Assembly: GCF_918741295.1 (NCBI RefSeq)
Contig: NZ_CAKKNB010000003.1
Coordinates: 372,001 to 436,000 of the forward strand
DNA: 64,000 nucleotides
Direction: 5' to 3'
From: Aquabacterium sp. CECT 9606
GTDB taxonomy: Bacteria > Pseudomonadota > Gammaproteobacteria > Burkholderiales > Burkholderiaceae_C
Shown: positions 9,843 to 18,628 of the stretch, piece after piece
Numbering within the stretch: position 1 is the first letter of the stretch
How the letters are laid out: every line of letters begins with the position of its first letter
Translations under genes and position numbers: made by a program
The notes under the pieces: generated by a model
Told to the model about the DNA's origin: nothing
Databases searched by the model: none
The model's input: only the letters and a program-made list of their open reading frames with translations

Positions 9843-11615
9843 TTATTGACCGGTTTTGGCAGACGCCACGGGCGCGTCCACCAGGCGCACCGAAGTCTCG
9901 AGCGCTTCCTGGCAATCCTTGAAGCTCAAGCCCAGGGCGCGGGCGTAGCGCGTGAAGCAATGGTTCAACTGGGCTTGCGCGCGTGCTGGTTCGGCACCCA
10001 CGGCCGTGGTGAGCTCATTGGCCAGGCTGGCCACCGCGCGCAGCGTCTCTTCCCGGTCATCGGGTCGGCGCACGGGCGATGACTTGTTCAAGGGACGCGC
10101 TGCCTGCTGCAACTTGTCGTCCATGCCCCAATAACGCATCACGGCGATCGACAACTCCTCCATGTCGACACCCAGCACGGCACCAGCGGCGGCTTCCATG
10201 TTCATCCCAGGCGTGGGGGGGCTGGTTGCATCGGGTGGTGGCCCGGGTTGCATGAGCCGGTCAATCTGGGCAGCCTCGTCGGGAAAGTGATAGCGCACCA
10301 GCAAATGCCCCAGGCGCTGCGAGATGGCGGCGACCAGGGCTTCTTCGTCGCTGATGGAGAACGGGGCCAGCAGGCGGGCGATGTGCCCCGCGATGCAAGT
10401 GCGGCGCAGCTCGTTTTCAAGGGCGGTCTGGGCCGCAGGTGTGGGTGCATCAGGCCCGGCTTTTGACTCGGCCACCGCCAACGCGCCCGGCCAAGGACGC
10501 AACACCGAAGACACATTGCGCAAACCGAGTTGACCCATCAGCACCACGGATCGGGTGATGGTGGTCACGTGGTCATCGCTGATCCCTGTTTGAAAACGCG
10601 CCGTGTTCACGCTGCGCAGCAACTCCCACACCAGGCCGGGGTCCTTGGCGATGACATCAACAATGTCGTCCACGCGCAGGTTGTCCTTGCCCAGCGACTG
10701 GTTGAATGCACGGCCCATGCGCGGTCGGCTGGGTAAACTGCCCACCGTGTTCAGTCGGTCGATCAACAAGGCCAAGGGGCCGCCCGACTCCTGCTCATTG
10801 GTCTTGATCCAGCCTTGCAAGGCGGCCAGCAGGGTGCGCGCGTTCAGATAGCGCTGGCGCTGCTGGCGGTCGGTGGATCGGTTCACGATGGCCCGCAGGG
10901 TATCGGGCACCGGCTGGGTTGCCGACCAGGGCAGGCGCACGATCTCGCGCCCAACGCGTTGAGCGGCGCTGCAAAGATCGGGATCGTCCAGCGCGGGCCC
11001 GCCGGCCAACAAGCGGTACATCAGCAAGCCCGCCATCAGCACATCGTGTTCTGCGTCGGCCCGCTGCTGCTGCAAGCCGGCCACGGCCCGGGGTTTGCCG
11101 GGCACTTCCGCCATGAAACCCACGCCCAGGCCGACCAAGCTGGCCCGTCCTTGGTTGTCGATCAACACGTTGTGCAGGCCCAGATCACGGTGGGCCACGC
11201 CGGCCTCGTGCGCATAAGCCAGGCCTTCCAGCACGTCCACCATCCAGCCCACCATCTCCACCAAGGTGGGCTGTGGCCCTGAGGCCAGGCGTTCAAGCAG
11301 CGAGACACCGCTCCCACGGTGAGCGCTGACGAAGGGCCAGCCATCCTGGATGCTGATTTCCAGCACATCGGCCAGCCGCGGGTGCTTCAGGCGGGCAGCG
11401 GCTTGAACATCCTGGTGCCATGCCTCCAACTCCTTGGGCGGACGAGGCTGCGCACGTGGCACGCACAGCACCACTTCGTGCTGCAACCTCGGATCCATCG
11501 CCCGCCACGTGGTCGCCGACAGCGTACGGCTGAGCAATTGGCGCAACTCAAAGCGGCCAAAATGCGGAACCGGCGGTGACGAAGGTGGCGTGATGACGGC
11601 CATGGGCGATGACAA
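9843..11615 (-). CDS. protein kinase-like (pseudokinase) domain fused to HDOD domain
   Basis: Two-domain protein of 590 aa. Residues 20-270 form a Hanks-type kinase fold: the HRDLGLHNVLID segment (HRD at 142-144) keeps the catalytic-loop Asp and Asn. The glycine-rich loop is degenerate, the VAIK lysine is replaced (VVLCVP), and the DFG position reads VGLG without Asp, so phosphotransfer is unlikely. Residues about 283-500 are an HDOD domain (GSLPSRPRMGRAFNQ, DPGLVWELLRSVNTARF), related to HD phosphohydrolases but lacking the HD metal pair and common in Proteobacterial signalling proteins. No membrane segment is visible. ATG at 11615; an ATG at 11603 is also possible. Kinase-HDOD fusions occur in Burkholderiales, but the role is unknown. 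Confidence 0.8.
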   Translation of the reverse strand: MSSPMAVITPPSSPPVPHFGRFELRQLLSRTLSATTWRAMDPRLQHEVVLCVPRAQPRPPKELEAWHQDVQAAARLKHPRLADVLEISIQDGWPFVSAHRGSGVSLLERLASGPQPTLVEMVGWMVDVLEGLAYAHEAGVAHRDLGLHNVLIDNQGRASLVGLGVGFMAEVPGKPRAVAGLQQQRADAEHDVLMAGLLMYRLLAGGPALDDPDLCSAAQRVGREIVRLPWSATQPVPDTLRAIVNRSTDRQQRQRYLNARTLLAALQGWIKTNEQESGGPLALLIDRLNTVGSLPSRPRMGRAFNQSLGKDNLRVDDIVDVIAKDPGLVWELLRSVNTARFQTGISDDHVTTITRSVVLMGQLGLRNVSSVLRPWPGALAVAESKAGPDAPTPAAQTALENELRRTCIAGHIARLLAPFSISDEEALVAAISQRLGHLLVRYHFPDEAAQIDRLMQPGPPPDATSPPTPGMNMEAAAGAVLGVDMEELSIAVMRYWGMDDKLQQAARPLNKSSPVRRPDDREETLRAVASLANELTTAVGAEPARAQAQLNHCFTRYARALGLSFKDCQEALETSVRLVDAPVASAKTGQ

Positions 11616-11714
11616 GTGCTTTTTTCATGGGGTGACACATCTCCCCGGTATGACCGATTGAACCGCAGTTGCGCAAGGGTGAAACTGTTTCAAAAGGCGG
11701 GAAGACGGTCTTTT

Positions 11715-14700
11715 TTAAACCATTTCGACCAGCCGCCCGTCCCCGGTGATGAAAGCCGCGCGCACGGTATCTCCGGGCTGCAAAGCCGACACCGCTTCCA
11801 CGTACTGGCGCAATTGGGCTTGATAAGCCGGCAGTTCCTGCGGCCGATGTTGGAGCTTGTAGTCCAGCACCCACCACTCCCTTCCAGCGGCAGAATCCCG
11901 CGCCACCAGGCGATCGATCCGCAAGTTCTGGCCGCTGTGCACCAGCCCCACCTCGTTGCCGGCCCAGGCCAGCTGGCCGGGGTCCAACCAGGCGGCCAAC
12001 TCTTCACTGGCCAAAATCCTGGCCACCAAGGGCTCAGCACGATCCGTCAATGCCGAGGGCGCGGACAGCGTTTGACCCGCCGCCTGGATCGCTTGCCGCA
12101 CGCGAGGCGCAGTCCGGTTGCCGCTGGCCAACAGGGTCAGCCATTCCAAGGCCTTGTGAACGATCTGGCCCAACATGGCGCTCTCTTCCAACACGGCTGG
12201 CGGCGTGAATGAATCAGCGCCGGGGGGGCGGGCCGTCAAGGCAGGCAACATAGCCAGACGAGCATCAGGTGGCGTTGGCAGGCCAGTGTTCGTTGGGCCG
12301 AGAGCGGCCTCCACGGGCGCTTGGGGCGTCCAGACATGCGCCTCGCCCACGGCTTGCGAATCCATCAGGCGTTGCCACCAACTGCCGTGCTTGTTGCTGG
12401 TGCGAGGCTCCGTGCGGCTGAAGACCAGTTGTTCCCGGGCCCGCGTCAAGGCCACGTACAGGGCATTGAGCTCTTCGCGCCGTTGGGCCGCGCGCTCCTG
12501 GTCCATGGACAGGCTCAGGCTGGGTGGAGGGTTGGCCTCAGAGCGGATGAAGGCGCAACTCACCGGGCGCGCCTCGCTTTCAGGCCAATCGACCATCACG
12601 GTGTGGTTGTTCGGGCGCCCTTCTTGCGCATCGGCGTCCACGATGAACACCGCCCGCGCCTCCAGGCCCTTGGCCCCGTGGATGGTCAACAACTGAACCG
12701 CGCCTGGGTGCACACGGGCAGGCAAAGCCTGCGGCAAGCGCTTGAGCGCCCTGACCCACCGGTATGGCGTGGCATCCCGGCCGCCGTCCATGTCCAGGCT
12801 TTGGGCCAGCAAGGCATTGATGTGAGCCATGGCCTGCCCCCGCATCGCAGCCGGCACAGCCGCCACCCAGCGCTCGCGGACGCCGCCTTCGGTCAGCATG
12901 GCTTCCAGCAGATCGTGTGGCGGCGCTTGCCGGGCCAGTGCCTGCCAACGCGCCAACAAACGGGCCGAATGCACCACCGACTCGCTGGCATCAGGCCAGG
13001 TCATCAGCGCGTTCCACCAAGTGCCACCCAGCACCCGGGCACGGGCCGCCAATGCCATCACCTCGTCATCCGACCAGCCAAACACCGGGCTGCGCAAGGC
13101 GTGCGCCAAAGCCAGGTCATTTTGGGGCGACACCAGGGCTTCAACCAAGGCCACCAAGTCGCGCACTTCAGGCGTCTCGATGAGCTTGGTGTCTTCAGGC
13201 GCCACATAGGGCACGCCCTGGGCTTGAAGCGCCAGGCCCACCCAGGCCAGCGTGGCACGTTTGCGGCTGAGCACGAAAATGTCTTCGGGTTGCAGACCTT
13301 GCACGCGGATCAACTCGCCAATGGCCTGCGCCACGTGCTCGGCTTCCAGCTGCTTGAGCGATGAATCGGGCTCTTCGCGGGGCTCGACCAAGGTGTCACG
13401 CCAGGCCATGTCAACGGCCTGAGCACGCGGCTCGCTGGGTGGGCGAACAACGTCCGGCAGCACCGACACCCTGGCCACCTCTTGCGACTCGGTGGTGTGC
13501 GGCCGAAAGCCGCTGAAAGCGCCTTGTTCCACGGCGCTGCCCATCACCTTGTTCAGAACCTCGATGACACCCGGTGCATTGCGGCGGGTGTGGTCACACG
13601 ACAGCAGATCGCCCTGCAGGCCATCCAGCACAAAATGCTTGGCGGCCTCAAACACACGTGGGTCCGCCCGCCTGAAACGGTAGATGCTTTGCTTGGGGTC
13701 ACCCACCAGGAACACCTGCATCGATTGTCGGCCGCTCGCGCCTCCGCCCGCCCCCGCATAACCGCCCAGCCACGACTTCATCGTCTGCCATTGCAGGGGG
13801 CTGGTGTCCTGGAATTCGTCCATCAACAGCTGCCGCACTTGCGTGTCCAGGCGTTCCTGAATCCAGCCGGCCACCGAGGAGTCGCTCAACAGGTGCGACG
13901 CGGCCAGCTCCAGGTCAACCATGTCCACCAGCCCCTGCTGCACTTTCAGGCTGGCGTATTCCTCGAAGAGCGCGCGCGCCAAAAGGCACATGCGCTGGTG
14001 CAGCGAATGGGCCTGGGCTTGCTCAACCGCCAGGGCCAGGTCCGACAACCAGGCCACGGCCCAGGCCAGCTCGTCAAACTCGCCCAGTTGCTTGCGCGGA
14101 CCTTTGTCGGTGAACAAGGCATGGCGCAAACCTTCGTATTGGGCAGCCACATCCGCTTGCCCCAAGGCTTGCTCCATGTGGAACCCGGCTGCCTGAGCCT
14201 TCGCGCCTTTGGCCTGGCACAACAACTTGGCCAAAGCCCACAACTGATCCTTGACAGAGGCCTTCAACAATGCCTCGCGTGGATCAACCACGCCCGACCA
14301 TTGCGCCGACCACTCCTCCACCGATTTGACACTGCCTTGCAGATGCCCAGCCTGGTCGGCCAAGGTGATTTCCAGCCGGTTGGACAGGGCCGATTGCAGC
14401 CACGACTCGAGGTTGAACCGGCCCACATCGCGCACCAGGGACACGAAAGCATCCAGCTCCGGCGCCGACTGCTGGGTGTCCATGCGCCGAAGGAGTCGCC
14501 CCCACAACTCAGGCCACAGCTCCCCCGTGTCTTCGATCAGGTTCAATTCAGGGGGCAAACCCAGTTCGGCCAGCGCATCCAAAGGCGCCGCGCGCACCAG
14601 GCGCGAAAACCAGCCGTGGATGGTGTGGATCTCCACGCCCCGGCCATCTTCCAACCACTGTCGGTACAAATCAGCCAAGGCGGGCGAGGCCTGCTGGGCT

Positions 14701-15014
14701 TGCTCGGGCAACATGCCACGCATCACCAGTTGCTTGCAGCGTTCGGCATCATCGGCCTGGGCAAACTCGCGCAGCCATTCGTGCAGCCGCTCGCGCATCT
14801 CGCCAGCCGCCTTGCGTGTGAAGGTGATGGCCAGGATCTGCGAAGGCGCCACACCGTCCAGCAAGGCACGCAAGATGCGCGAGACCAACATCCAGGTCTT
14901 GCCAGCCCCGGCACAGGCCTCGACCACCACACTGCGCCGTGGGTCGCAGGCCACCTGGTAAAAGCGCTCGCGCGGTACAGGCTGGTCGTTGATTCGGTAA
15001 GCGGCCAAGTTCAT
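11715..15014 (-). CDS. addA: AddA-like helicase-nuclease (UvrD superfamily)
   Basis: Protein of 1099 aa. The Walker A motif ACAGAGKT is at residues 34-41, with helicase motifs Ia (ILAITFTRKAAGEM), II (LLMDEFQDTS), III/IV (FLVGDPKQSIYRFR) and V/VI (TIHGAKGLEA, LYVALTRAREQLV) in UvrD/Rep order. The C-terminus carries a RecB-type PD-(D/E)XK nuclease (RIDRLVARD ... WWVLDYK). It overlaps addB by 4 bp (ATGA), so the two are translationally coupled and very probably form the AddAB double-strand-break processing complex used instead of RecBCD. Annotation pipelines sometimes call such proteins exodeoxyribonuclease V beta; the adjacent AddB favours AddA. Confidence 0.88.
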   Translation of the reverse strand: MNLAAYRINDQPVPRERFYQVACDPRRSVVVEACAGAGKTWMLVSRILRALLDGVAPSQILAITFTRKAAGEMRERLHEWLREFAQADDAERCKQLVMRGMLPEQAQQASPALADLYRQWLEDGRGVEIHTIHGWFSRLVRAAPLDALAELGLPPELNLIEDTGELWPELWGRLLRRMDTQQSAPELDAFVSLVRDVGRFNLESWLQSALSNRLEITLADQAGHLQGSVKSVEEWSAQWSGVVDPREALLKASVKDQLWALAKLLCQAKGAKAQAAGFHMEQALGQADVAAQYEGLRHALFTDKGPRKQLGEFDELAWAVAWLSDLALAVEQAQAHSLHQRMCLLARALFEEYASLKVQQGLVDMVDLELAASHLLSDSSVAGWIQERLDTQVRQLLMDEFQDTSPLQWQTMKSWLGGYAGAGGGASGRQSMQVFLVGDPKQSIYRFRRADPRVFEAAKHFVLDGLQGDLLSCDHTRRNAPGVIEVLNKVMGSAVEQGAFSGFRPHTTESQEVARVSVLPDVVRPPSEPRAQAVDMAWRDTLVEPREEPDSSLKQLEAEHVAQAIGELIRVQGLQPEDIFVLSRKRATLAWVGLALQAQGVPYVAPEDTKLIETPEVRDLVALVEALVSPQNDLALAHALRSPVFGWSDDEVMALAARARVLGGTWWNALMTWPDASESVVHSARLLARWQALARQAPPHDLLEAMLTEGGVRERWVAAVPAAMRGQAMAHINALLAQSLDMDGGRDATPYRWVRALKRLPQALPARVHPGAVQLLTIHGAKGLEARAVFIVDADAQEGRPNNHTVMVDWPESEARPVSCAFIRSEANPPPSLSLSMDQERAAQRREELNALYVALTRAREQLVFSRTEPRTSNKHGSWWQRLMDSQAVGEAHVWTPQAPVEAALGPTNTGLPTPPDARLAMLPALTARPPGADSFTPPAVLEESAMLGQIVHKALEWLTLLASGNRTAPRVRQAIQAAGQTLSAPSALTDRAEPLVARILASEELAAWLDPGQLAWAGNEVGLVHSGQNLRIDRLVARDSAAGREWWVLDYKLQHRPQELPAYQAQLRQYVEAVSALQPGDTVRAAFITGDGRLVEMV

Positions 15015-17929
15015 CGCGAGGACTCCGTCAAGGACCAGTGGTCACGCCGACACAGGCCGCGCATCTCACAATAGTCACAAGCCACGCCTTCGCCCAGCGC
15101 AGGCATGGCCGCGCCGTCCAGCAAGCGCGTCAGGTCAGTGCGCAGCCCTTCCACCAAGGCTTGCGCCGACTCGATCACCTGGGGATGCTCGACTGGATGA
15201 ACGCCTTTTTCGTCCATCTGGAGGTACAGGCCGTCAATGGCCGAGGTCACGCGCATGGGGTCGCCCAAGTCTGCCGTGGCCGATGCGTGCTGGGCCAAGG
15301 CGGCATAGAAGGCCAATTGCGTGTCTTCCAGCGGCTGCTTCACCTTTTGCTTGAGGGCATCAAGCGAACCTGTCTTGTAGTCGATCACGGTCCAAGCCGT
15401 GTCCTCACCACCACGCTCCAGCCGGTCCAGCCGGTCCAGTTGGCCGTGCAGCGTCACGGCCACGTCCTCACCCAATTCGCTGCGCAGGGCCATGGGCCAC
15501 TGCACCACCTCCTCGGCCTTTGCAAAACGCCAACCTTGGGCTTCATGGCCCTTCAGCCAGGCCACGTAGTTTTCAGCCAGCCGCCCCAGAGTCGCGGCAA
15601 AAGGCAGAAAAAATGGACGCCGACCGTCCCGGTCCAGGCCCTGTGCCCGCGTCACCTCCTGCGCGACCGAAATCCACAGTGCCACGTCGTCATGCTTGGC
15701 CGAAGTGGCCTGATCACGGCGGGTGTGAAAGCCCTGCAGCACGGCATGCAGCCAAACCCCGAAGTCAGATCGGTCCACCCCTTCCTCCAGCTCATCCAGT
15801 TGCCGAAGGTTCAACACATGCCTGGCAAAGAAGCGGTAGGGACATTGCCGCAGCGACTCGTAAGAGGTGGCGGTGATCTGGCCAGGCAAAGGCAGCTTCA
15901 AATTGCGCGGGACCTCACCTGGCCGCGCCGCGGACCTGAGTGTTGGACGTGGCATGAACACTGGCGAAGCCGGCACTGTTTGTGGCAGTCGCATGTCCTT
16001 CTCATCGCGCAAGGCCAGGCCGGTGCGCAATGACCACCGCTCGAACCACGGGCTGGGTTCCAGGGGCTCGCGCCCATTGGCCTCGCGGCACAGGCATGAC
16101 ACCTCAGGCTGCGCCATCAACAGTGCAAACGAAGCCCACTGCGCATCGCGGCTGGTGGTTTTGCTTGGCAGACCCATTTGCTCGGCCAAGGCGCCATGCA
16201 CCCAACCTGGCACCCTATTCGACGCCCCCAGTTGCCCTTCGTCCGTCCCCGGCATCACCACGGCGCTGAAGGGACGCAGCACAGCGCGCGTCAAAGGCGT
16301 CACCACCACGTCCACCTTGGCATCGCCTGCCGCCGCTGACTCCAGCCTGAAGCTGGACTCCTCCAAGACCTGGTCCACCCAGCGGCTCAGACCGTGGCCA
16401 TCCATGCGCAAATCTTTGGCCACCATGGGCCAGGCCGGGACGGCAGCGCCATTCTCGACGCTCAAACGCAAAGCCTCCAACACCGAGGCGCCGGCCACGT
16501 CGTCCAACAAGGCCTGCCATGCGCCGCAATCCTTCAAAGCCTCCGCCAGTTGCGCCAACAAGGTCGACAACGGAGCCCGGCCTTGGGTCCACAAAGGCGC
16601 CAGGAGTTGCGCTGTCTGCTGGGCCCTGGCCCACAGCTTTTGGGCAGGCGCGGGCATGGCCTGGCGCCCTTGCGGCAGCAGGTCTGTGGTGGCGCCCGGG
16701 CCTTGCTCCGACAGCCCCCAGGCAGCCAGAAGACCATGGCGGCGGCACCAGCTTTCCAGGGCGGCCACGGCCTCGTCCATTTCAAAATCTGATTCAAACT
16801 CGGCCCACTTTACCCACCCCGACTTGAGCCAATCGAGCAAGTCGTCGGTGGACGCGCGCGGTTGCGATGCTGCCAGCATGCGGGTCACCGCCGCGCCGGC
16901 GCGCGTGGTGGACAACTTCCAACCGGTCTCATCCGACAGGGTGGCACCCGCGCCCTCCAGCAAGGCGCGCACACGCCTGATCAAGCTGCGGTCCAAGGCA
17001 ATCAAGGCCACCGGATCACCCGCCGAGGCTCGCGCGTCTTGAACCGCCGTCAGCACCAAGGCTGCGGTTTGCTGGGCCTCGTCTTCAAAGTCACTGCAAC
17101 GGGCCAACGCCGGGACGATCACGTCCCCGCTCGGTGTCGCCACCGCTTCGGCGTTCATCCACAAGGCGGGCACACCGGACAGCGCGGCCTGCTTGAGCAC
17201 CGCCAACATCACTGACGACTCACTGCCGGGCACCACGGTCTCGCCGGCCGTCACGCCAACCCAGGCGGCCGCGTGATGGCCGAACAATGCATCCGTGGCC
17301 CACAGGCCATCGTCGCTGCTGGCGGCCCACTCCAATGCCCAGGCCATCAACAGCCGCTCGCGCGCGCCTGGACCTGTGTTGGCCGCTTGGGCCAAGTTCA
17401 GTGCATCTCGGCACTTGGCCCAATAGGCAGGCCGCTGTGGCGGCGGACAGGCTTGCGCCACGCGCACCCATGAGTGGGCACAGTCCACCACCTGCGACAC
17501 CGCGTGCTCAAAAGCTCGCCGATCGCGCTGTGCCCACTGCCGGCCCCAGGCCTGAGCGCCCAAAGCCTGGGTCACCAACAGGCGGTCCAGGACGACGTCC
17601 AGCGTGGGTGGGGGGCCCAACTCCGCGTTCATTGGTGACGAGGCCTGAGGCTCTTGCGCCCAGGCCAACGATTGGGCCAAGGTCGGCACCGTTTCGATCT
17701 GCGGCAGCCATCCTCCCACTGCCCGCGCCCAGGCATGCCGAGCCACCGGCAGCAAAGCCCCCACCGGCAACAGCACCACCACGTCACGTGCGCTCAAAGC
17801 GTTGTCAGCGCACCACCGTGCCACCGTGATGGCCCAGTCATCCCAGCATTTCCGTGCCGCAGATCCCTGCGCCCAGGGCCATGTCGTGGGCGACAAAACT
17901 TCATTTTCGATACTGGCTATGACGGTCAT
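15011..17929 (-). CDS. addB: AddB-like PD-(D/E)XK nuclease
   Basis: Protein of 972 aa, first gene of the addB-addA pair. The C-terminal nuclease domain has the VIDYKTGSLDAL motif. Around it are the four cysteines of an AddB-type 4Fe-4S nuclease: one in RQCPYRFFARHVL and three spaced CxxCx5C in ACDYCEMRGLC near the C-terminus. The N-terminal two thirds is a degenerate helicase-like region without a recognisable Walker A, as in many proteobacterial AddB proteins. The ATG at 17929 (MTVIASIENEV) is preferred; an upstream frame extends to 18019 but runs into the trxA promoter region. It is divergent from trxA. Confidence 0.85.
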   Translation of the reverse strand: MTVIASIENEVLSPTTWPWAQGSAARKCWDDWAITVARWCADNALSARDVVVLLPVGALLPVARHAWARAVGGWLPQIETVPTLAQSLAWAQEPQASSPMNAELGPPPTLDVVLDRLLVTQALGAQAWGRQWAQRDRRAFEHAVSQVVDCAHSWVRVAQACPPPQRPAYWAKCRDALNLAQAANTGPGARERLLMAWALEWAASSDDGLWATDALFGHHAAAWVGVTAGETVVPGSESSVMLAVLKQAALSGVPALWMNAEAVATPSGDVIVPALARCSDFEDEAQQTAALVLTAVQDARASAGDPVALIALDRSLIRRVRALLEGAGATLSDETGWKLSTTRAGAAVTRMLAASQPRASTDDLLDWLKSGWVKWAEFESDFEMDEAVAALESWCRRHGLLAAWGLSEQGPGATTDLLPQGRQAMPAPAQKLWARAQQTAQLLAPLWTQGRAPLSTLLAQLAEALKDCGAWQALLDDVAGASVLEALRLSVENGAAVPAWPMVAKDLRMDGHGLSRWVDQVLEESSFRLESAAAGDAKVDVVVTPLTRAVLRPFSAVVMPGTDEGQLGASNRVPGWVHGALAEQMGLPSKTTSRDAQWASFALLMAQPEVSCLCREANGREPLEPSPWFERWSLRTGLALRDEKDMRLPQTVPASPVFMPRPTLRSAARPGEVPRNLKLPLPGQITATSYESLRQCPYRFFARHVLNLRQLDELEEGVDRSDFGVWLHAVLQGFHTRRDQATSAKHDDVALWISVAQEVTRAQGLDRDGRRPFFLPFAATLGRLAENYVAWLKGHEAQGWRFAKAEEVVQWPMALRSELGEDVAVTLHGQLDRLDRLERGGEDTAWTVIDYKTGSLDALKQKVKQPLEDTQLAFYAALAQHASATADLGDPMRVTSAIDGLYLQMDEKGVHPVEHPQVIESAQALVEGLRTDLTRLLDGAAMPALGEGVACDYCEMRGLCRRDHWSLTESSR

Positions 17930-17944
17930 AGGGTGATGGTCTCT

Positions 17945-17967
17945 TGTGGCCTGCTGCAGCGGCCACA
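17945..17967. repeat. inverted repeat in the addB-trxA divergent region
   Basis: Perfect 7-bp arms TGTGGCC (17945-17951) and GGCCACA (17961-17967) enclose GCTGCAGC-rich spacer. It lies 16 bp upstream of addB and about 80 bp upstream of trxA, so it could be an operator or a hairpin. Function unknown. Confidence 0.4.
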
Positions 17968-18048
17968 TCTTCTGTGTCAGAATCTTCTCAACCATTCTGG
18001 TGGTTATTTTGCAGTTCACGCACCGCCGGAGTCACCAAGGATAGTTCC

Positions 18049-18378
18049 ATGAGCAGCGACCTGATCAAACACATTTCTGACGCATCTTTCGATTCAGACG
18101 TCCTTCAATCGGCCCAACCCGTGCTGGTTGACTACTGGGCTGAATGGTGCGGTCCTTGCAAGATGATCGCCCCCATCCTGGACGAACTGGCCACCGATTA
18201 CAGCGGTCGCCTCAACGTCGCCAAGATGAACGTGGACCAGAACCGTGACGTGCCTGCCAAGTTCGGCATCCGCGGCATCCCCACGCTGATGATCTTCAAG
18301 GGCGGCCAACTGGCGGCCACCAAGGTCGGCGCGCTGTCGAAGGCCCAGCTCACCGCTTTCGTCGACGCCAATCTTTAA
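18049..18378 (+). CDS. trxA: thioredoxin
   Basis: Cytoplasmic thioredoxin of 109 aa with the canonical WCGPCK active site (about residues 33-38) and the conserved cis-Pro in [14 protein letters not shown]. It reduces protein disulfides using thioredoxin reductase. Length and sequence are standard for TrxA. ATG at 18049 with an AAGGA ribosome binding site at 18037-18041; the upstream in-frame extension to 17944 is not part of thioredoxins. It is followed by rho, the same order as E. coli trxA-rho. Confidence 0.98.
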   Translation: MSSDLIKHISDASFDSDVLQSAQPVLVDYWAEWCGPCKMIAPILDELATDYSGRLNVAKMNVDQNRDVPAKFGIRGIPTLMIFKGGQLAATKVGALSKAQLTAFVDANL

Positions 18379-18397
18379 TTTATTGGCGTTTCCTTCC

Positions 18398-18435
18398 TAT
18401 AATGCGTCAACCAGCTGATATTCTTGCAGCTGGTT
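18398..18435 (+). promoter_or_regulatory. rho promoter -10 and 5'-terminal hairpin
   Basis: A perfect TATAAT at 18398-18403 (weak -35 TTAATT at 18375-18380, 17-bp spacer) sits just after trxA. A perfect 9-bp stem AACCAGCTG (18409-18417) / CAGCTGGTT (18427-18435) with a 9-nt loop begins where transcription would start. The remaining leader to 18628 is about 190 nt and contains unstructured C-rich stretches (around 18535-18570) suitable as a rut-like site for Rho autoregulation. The -10 is clear; the function of the hairpin is inferred. Confidence 0.55.
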
Positions 18436-18628
18436 CTCGTCAAGCCGGGTAGTCAACGACCGCCCGGCGGGTGCCACAGGCCCCGCACTGTGTGCCCCTG
18501 ACAAAAGCGTCTGGTCCTCGTTGACCATTTTGTCTACCCCCACGAATTCACCCACGATCTGATCCTCAGGTTTCGCAGTTCGCCATCGAGCGCGGCAACT
18601 TGAAGGTTTTCGCACAGGGTCCCAATCC

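Noticed and set aside
8659..9960. Minus-strand frame spanning pyrD and the tex-pyrD gap
   Set aside because: pyrD motifs on the plus strand are clear; this is a shadow.
13482..15074. Plus-strand open frame of 530 codons inside addA
   Set aside because: Antisense to the AddA helicase motifs; His/Gln/Arg-rich shadow translation.
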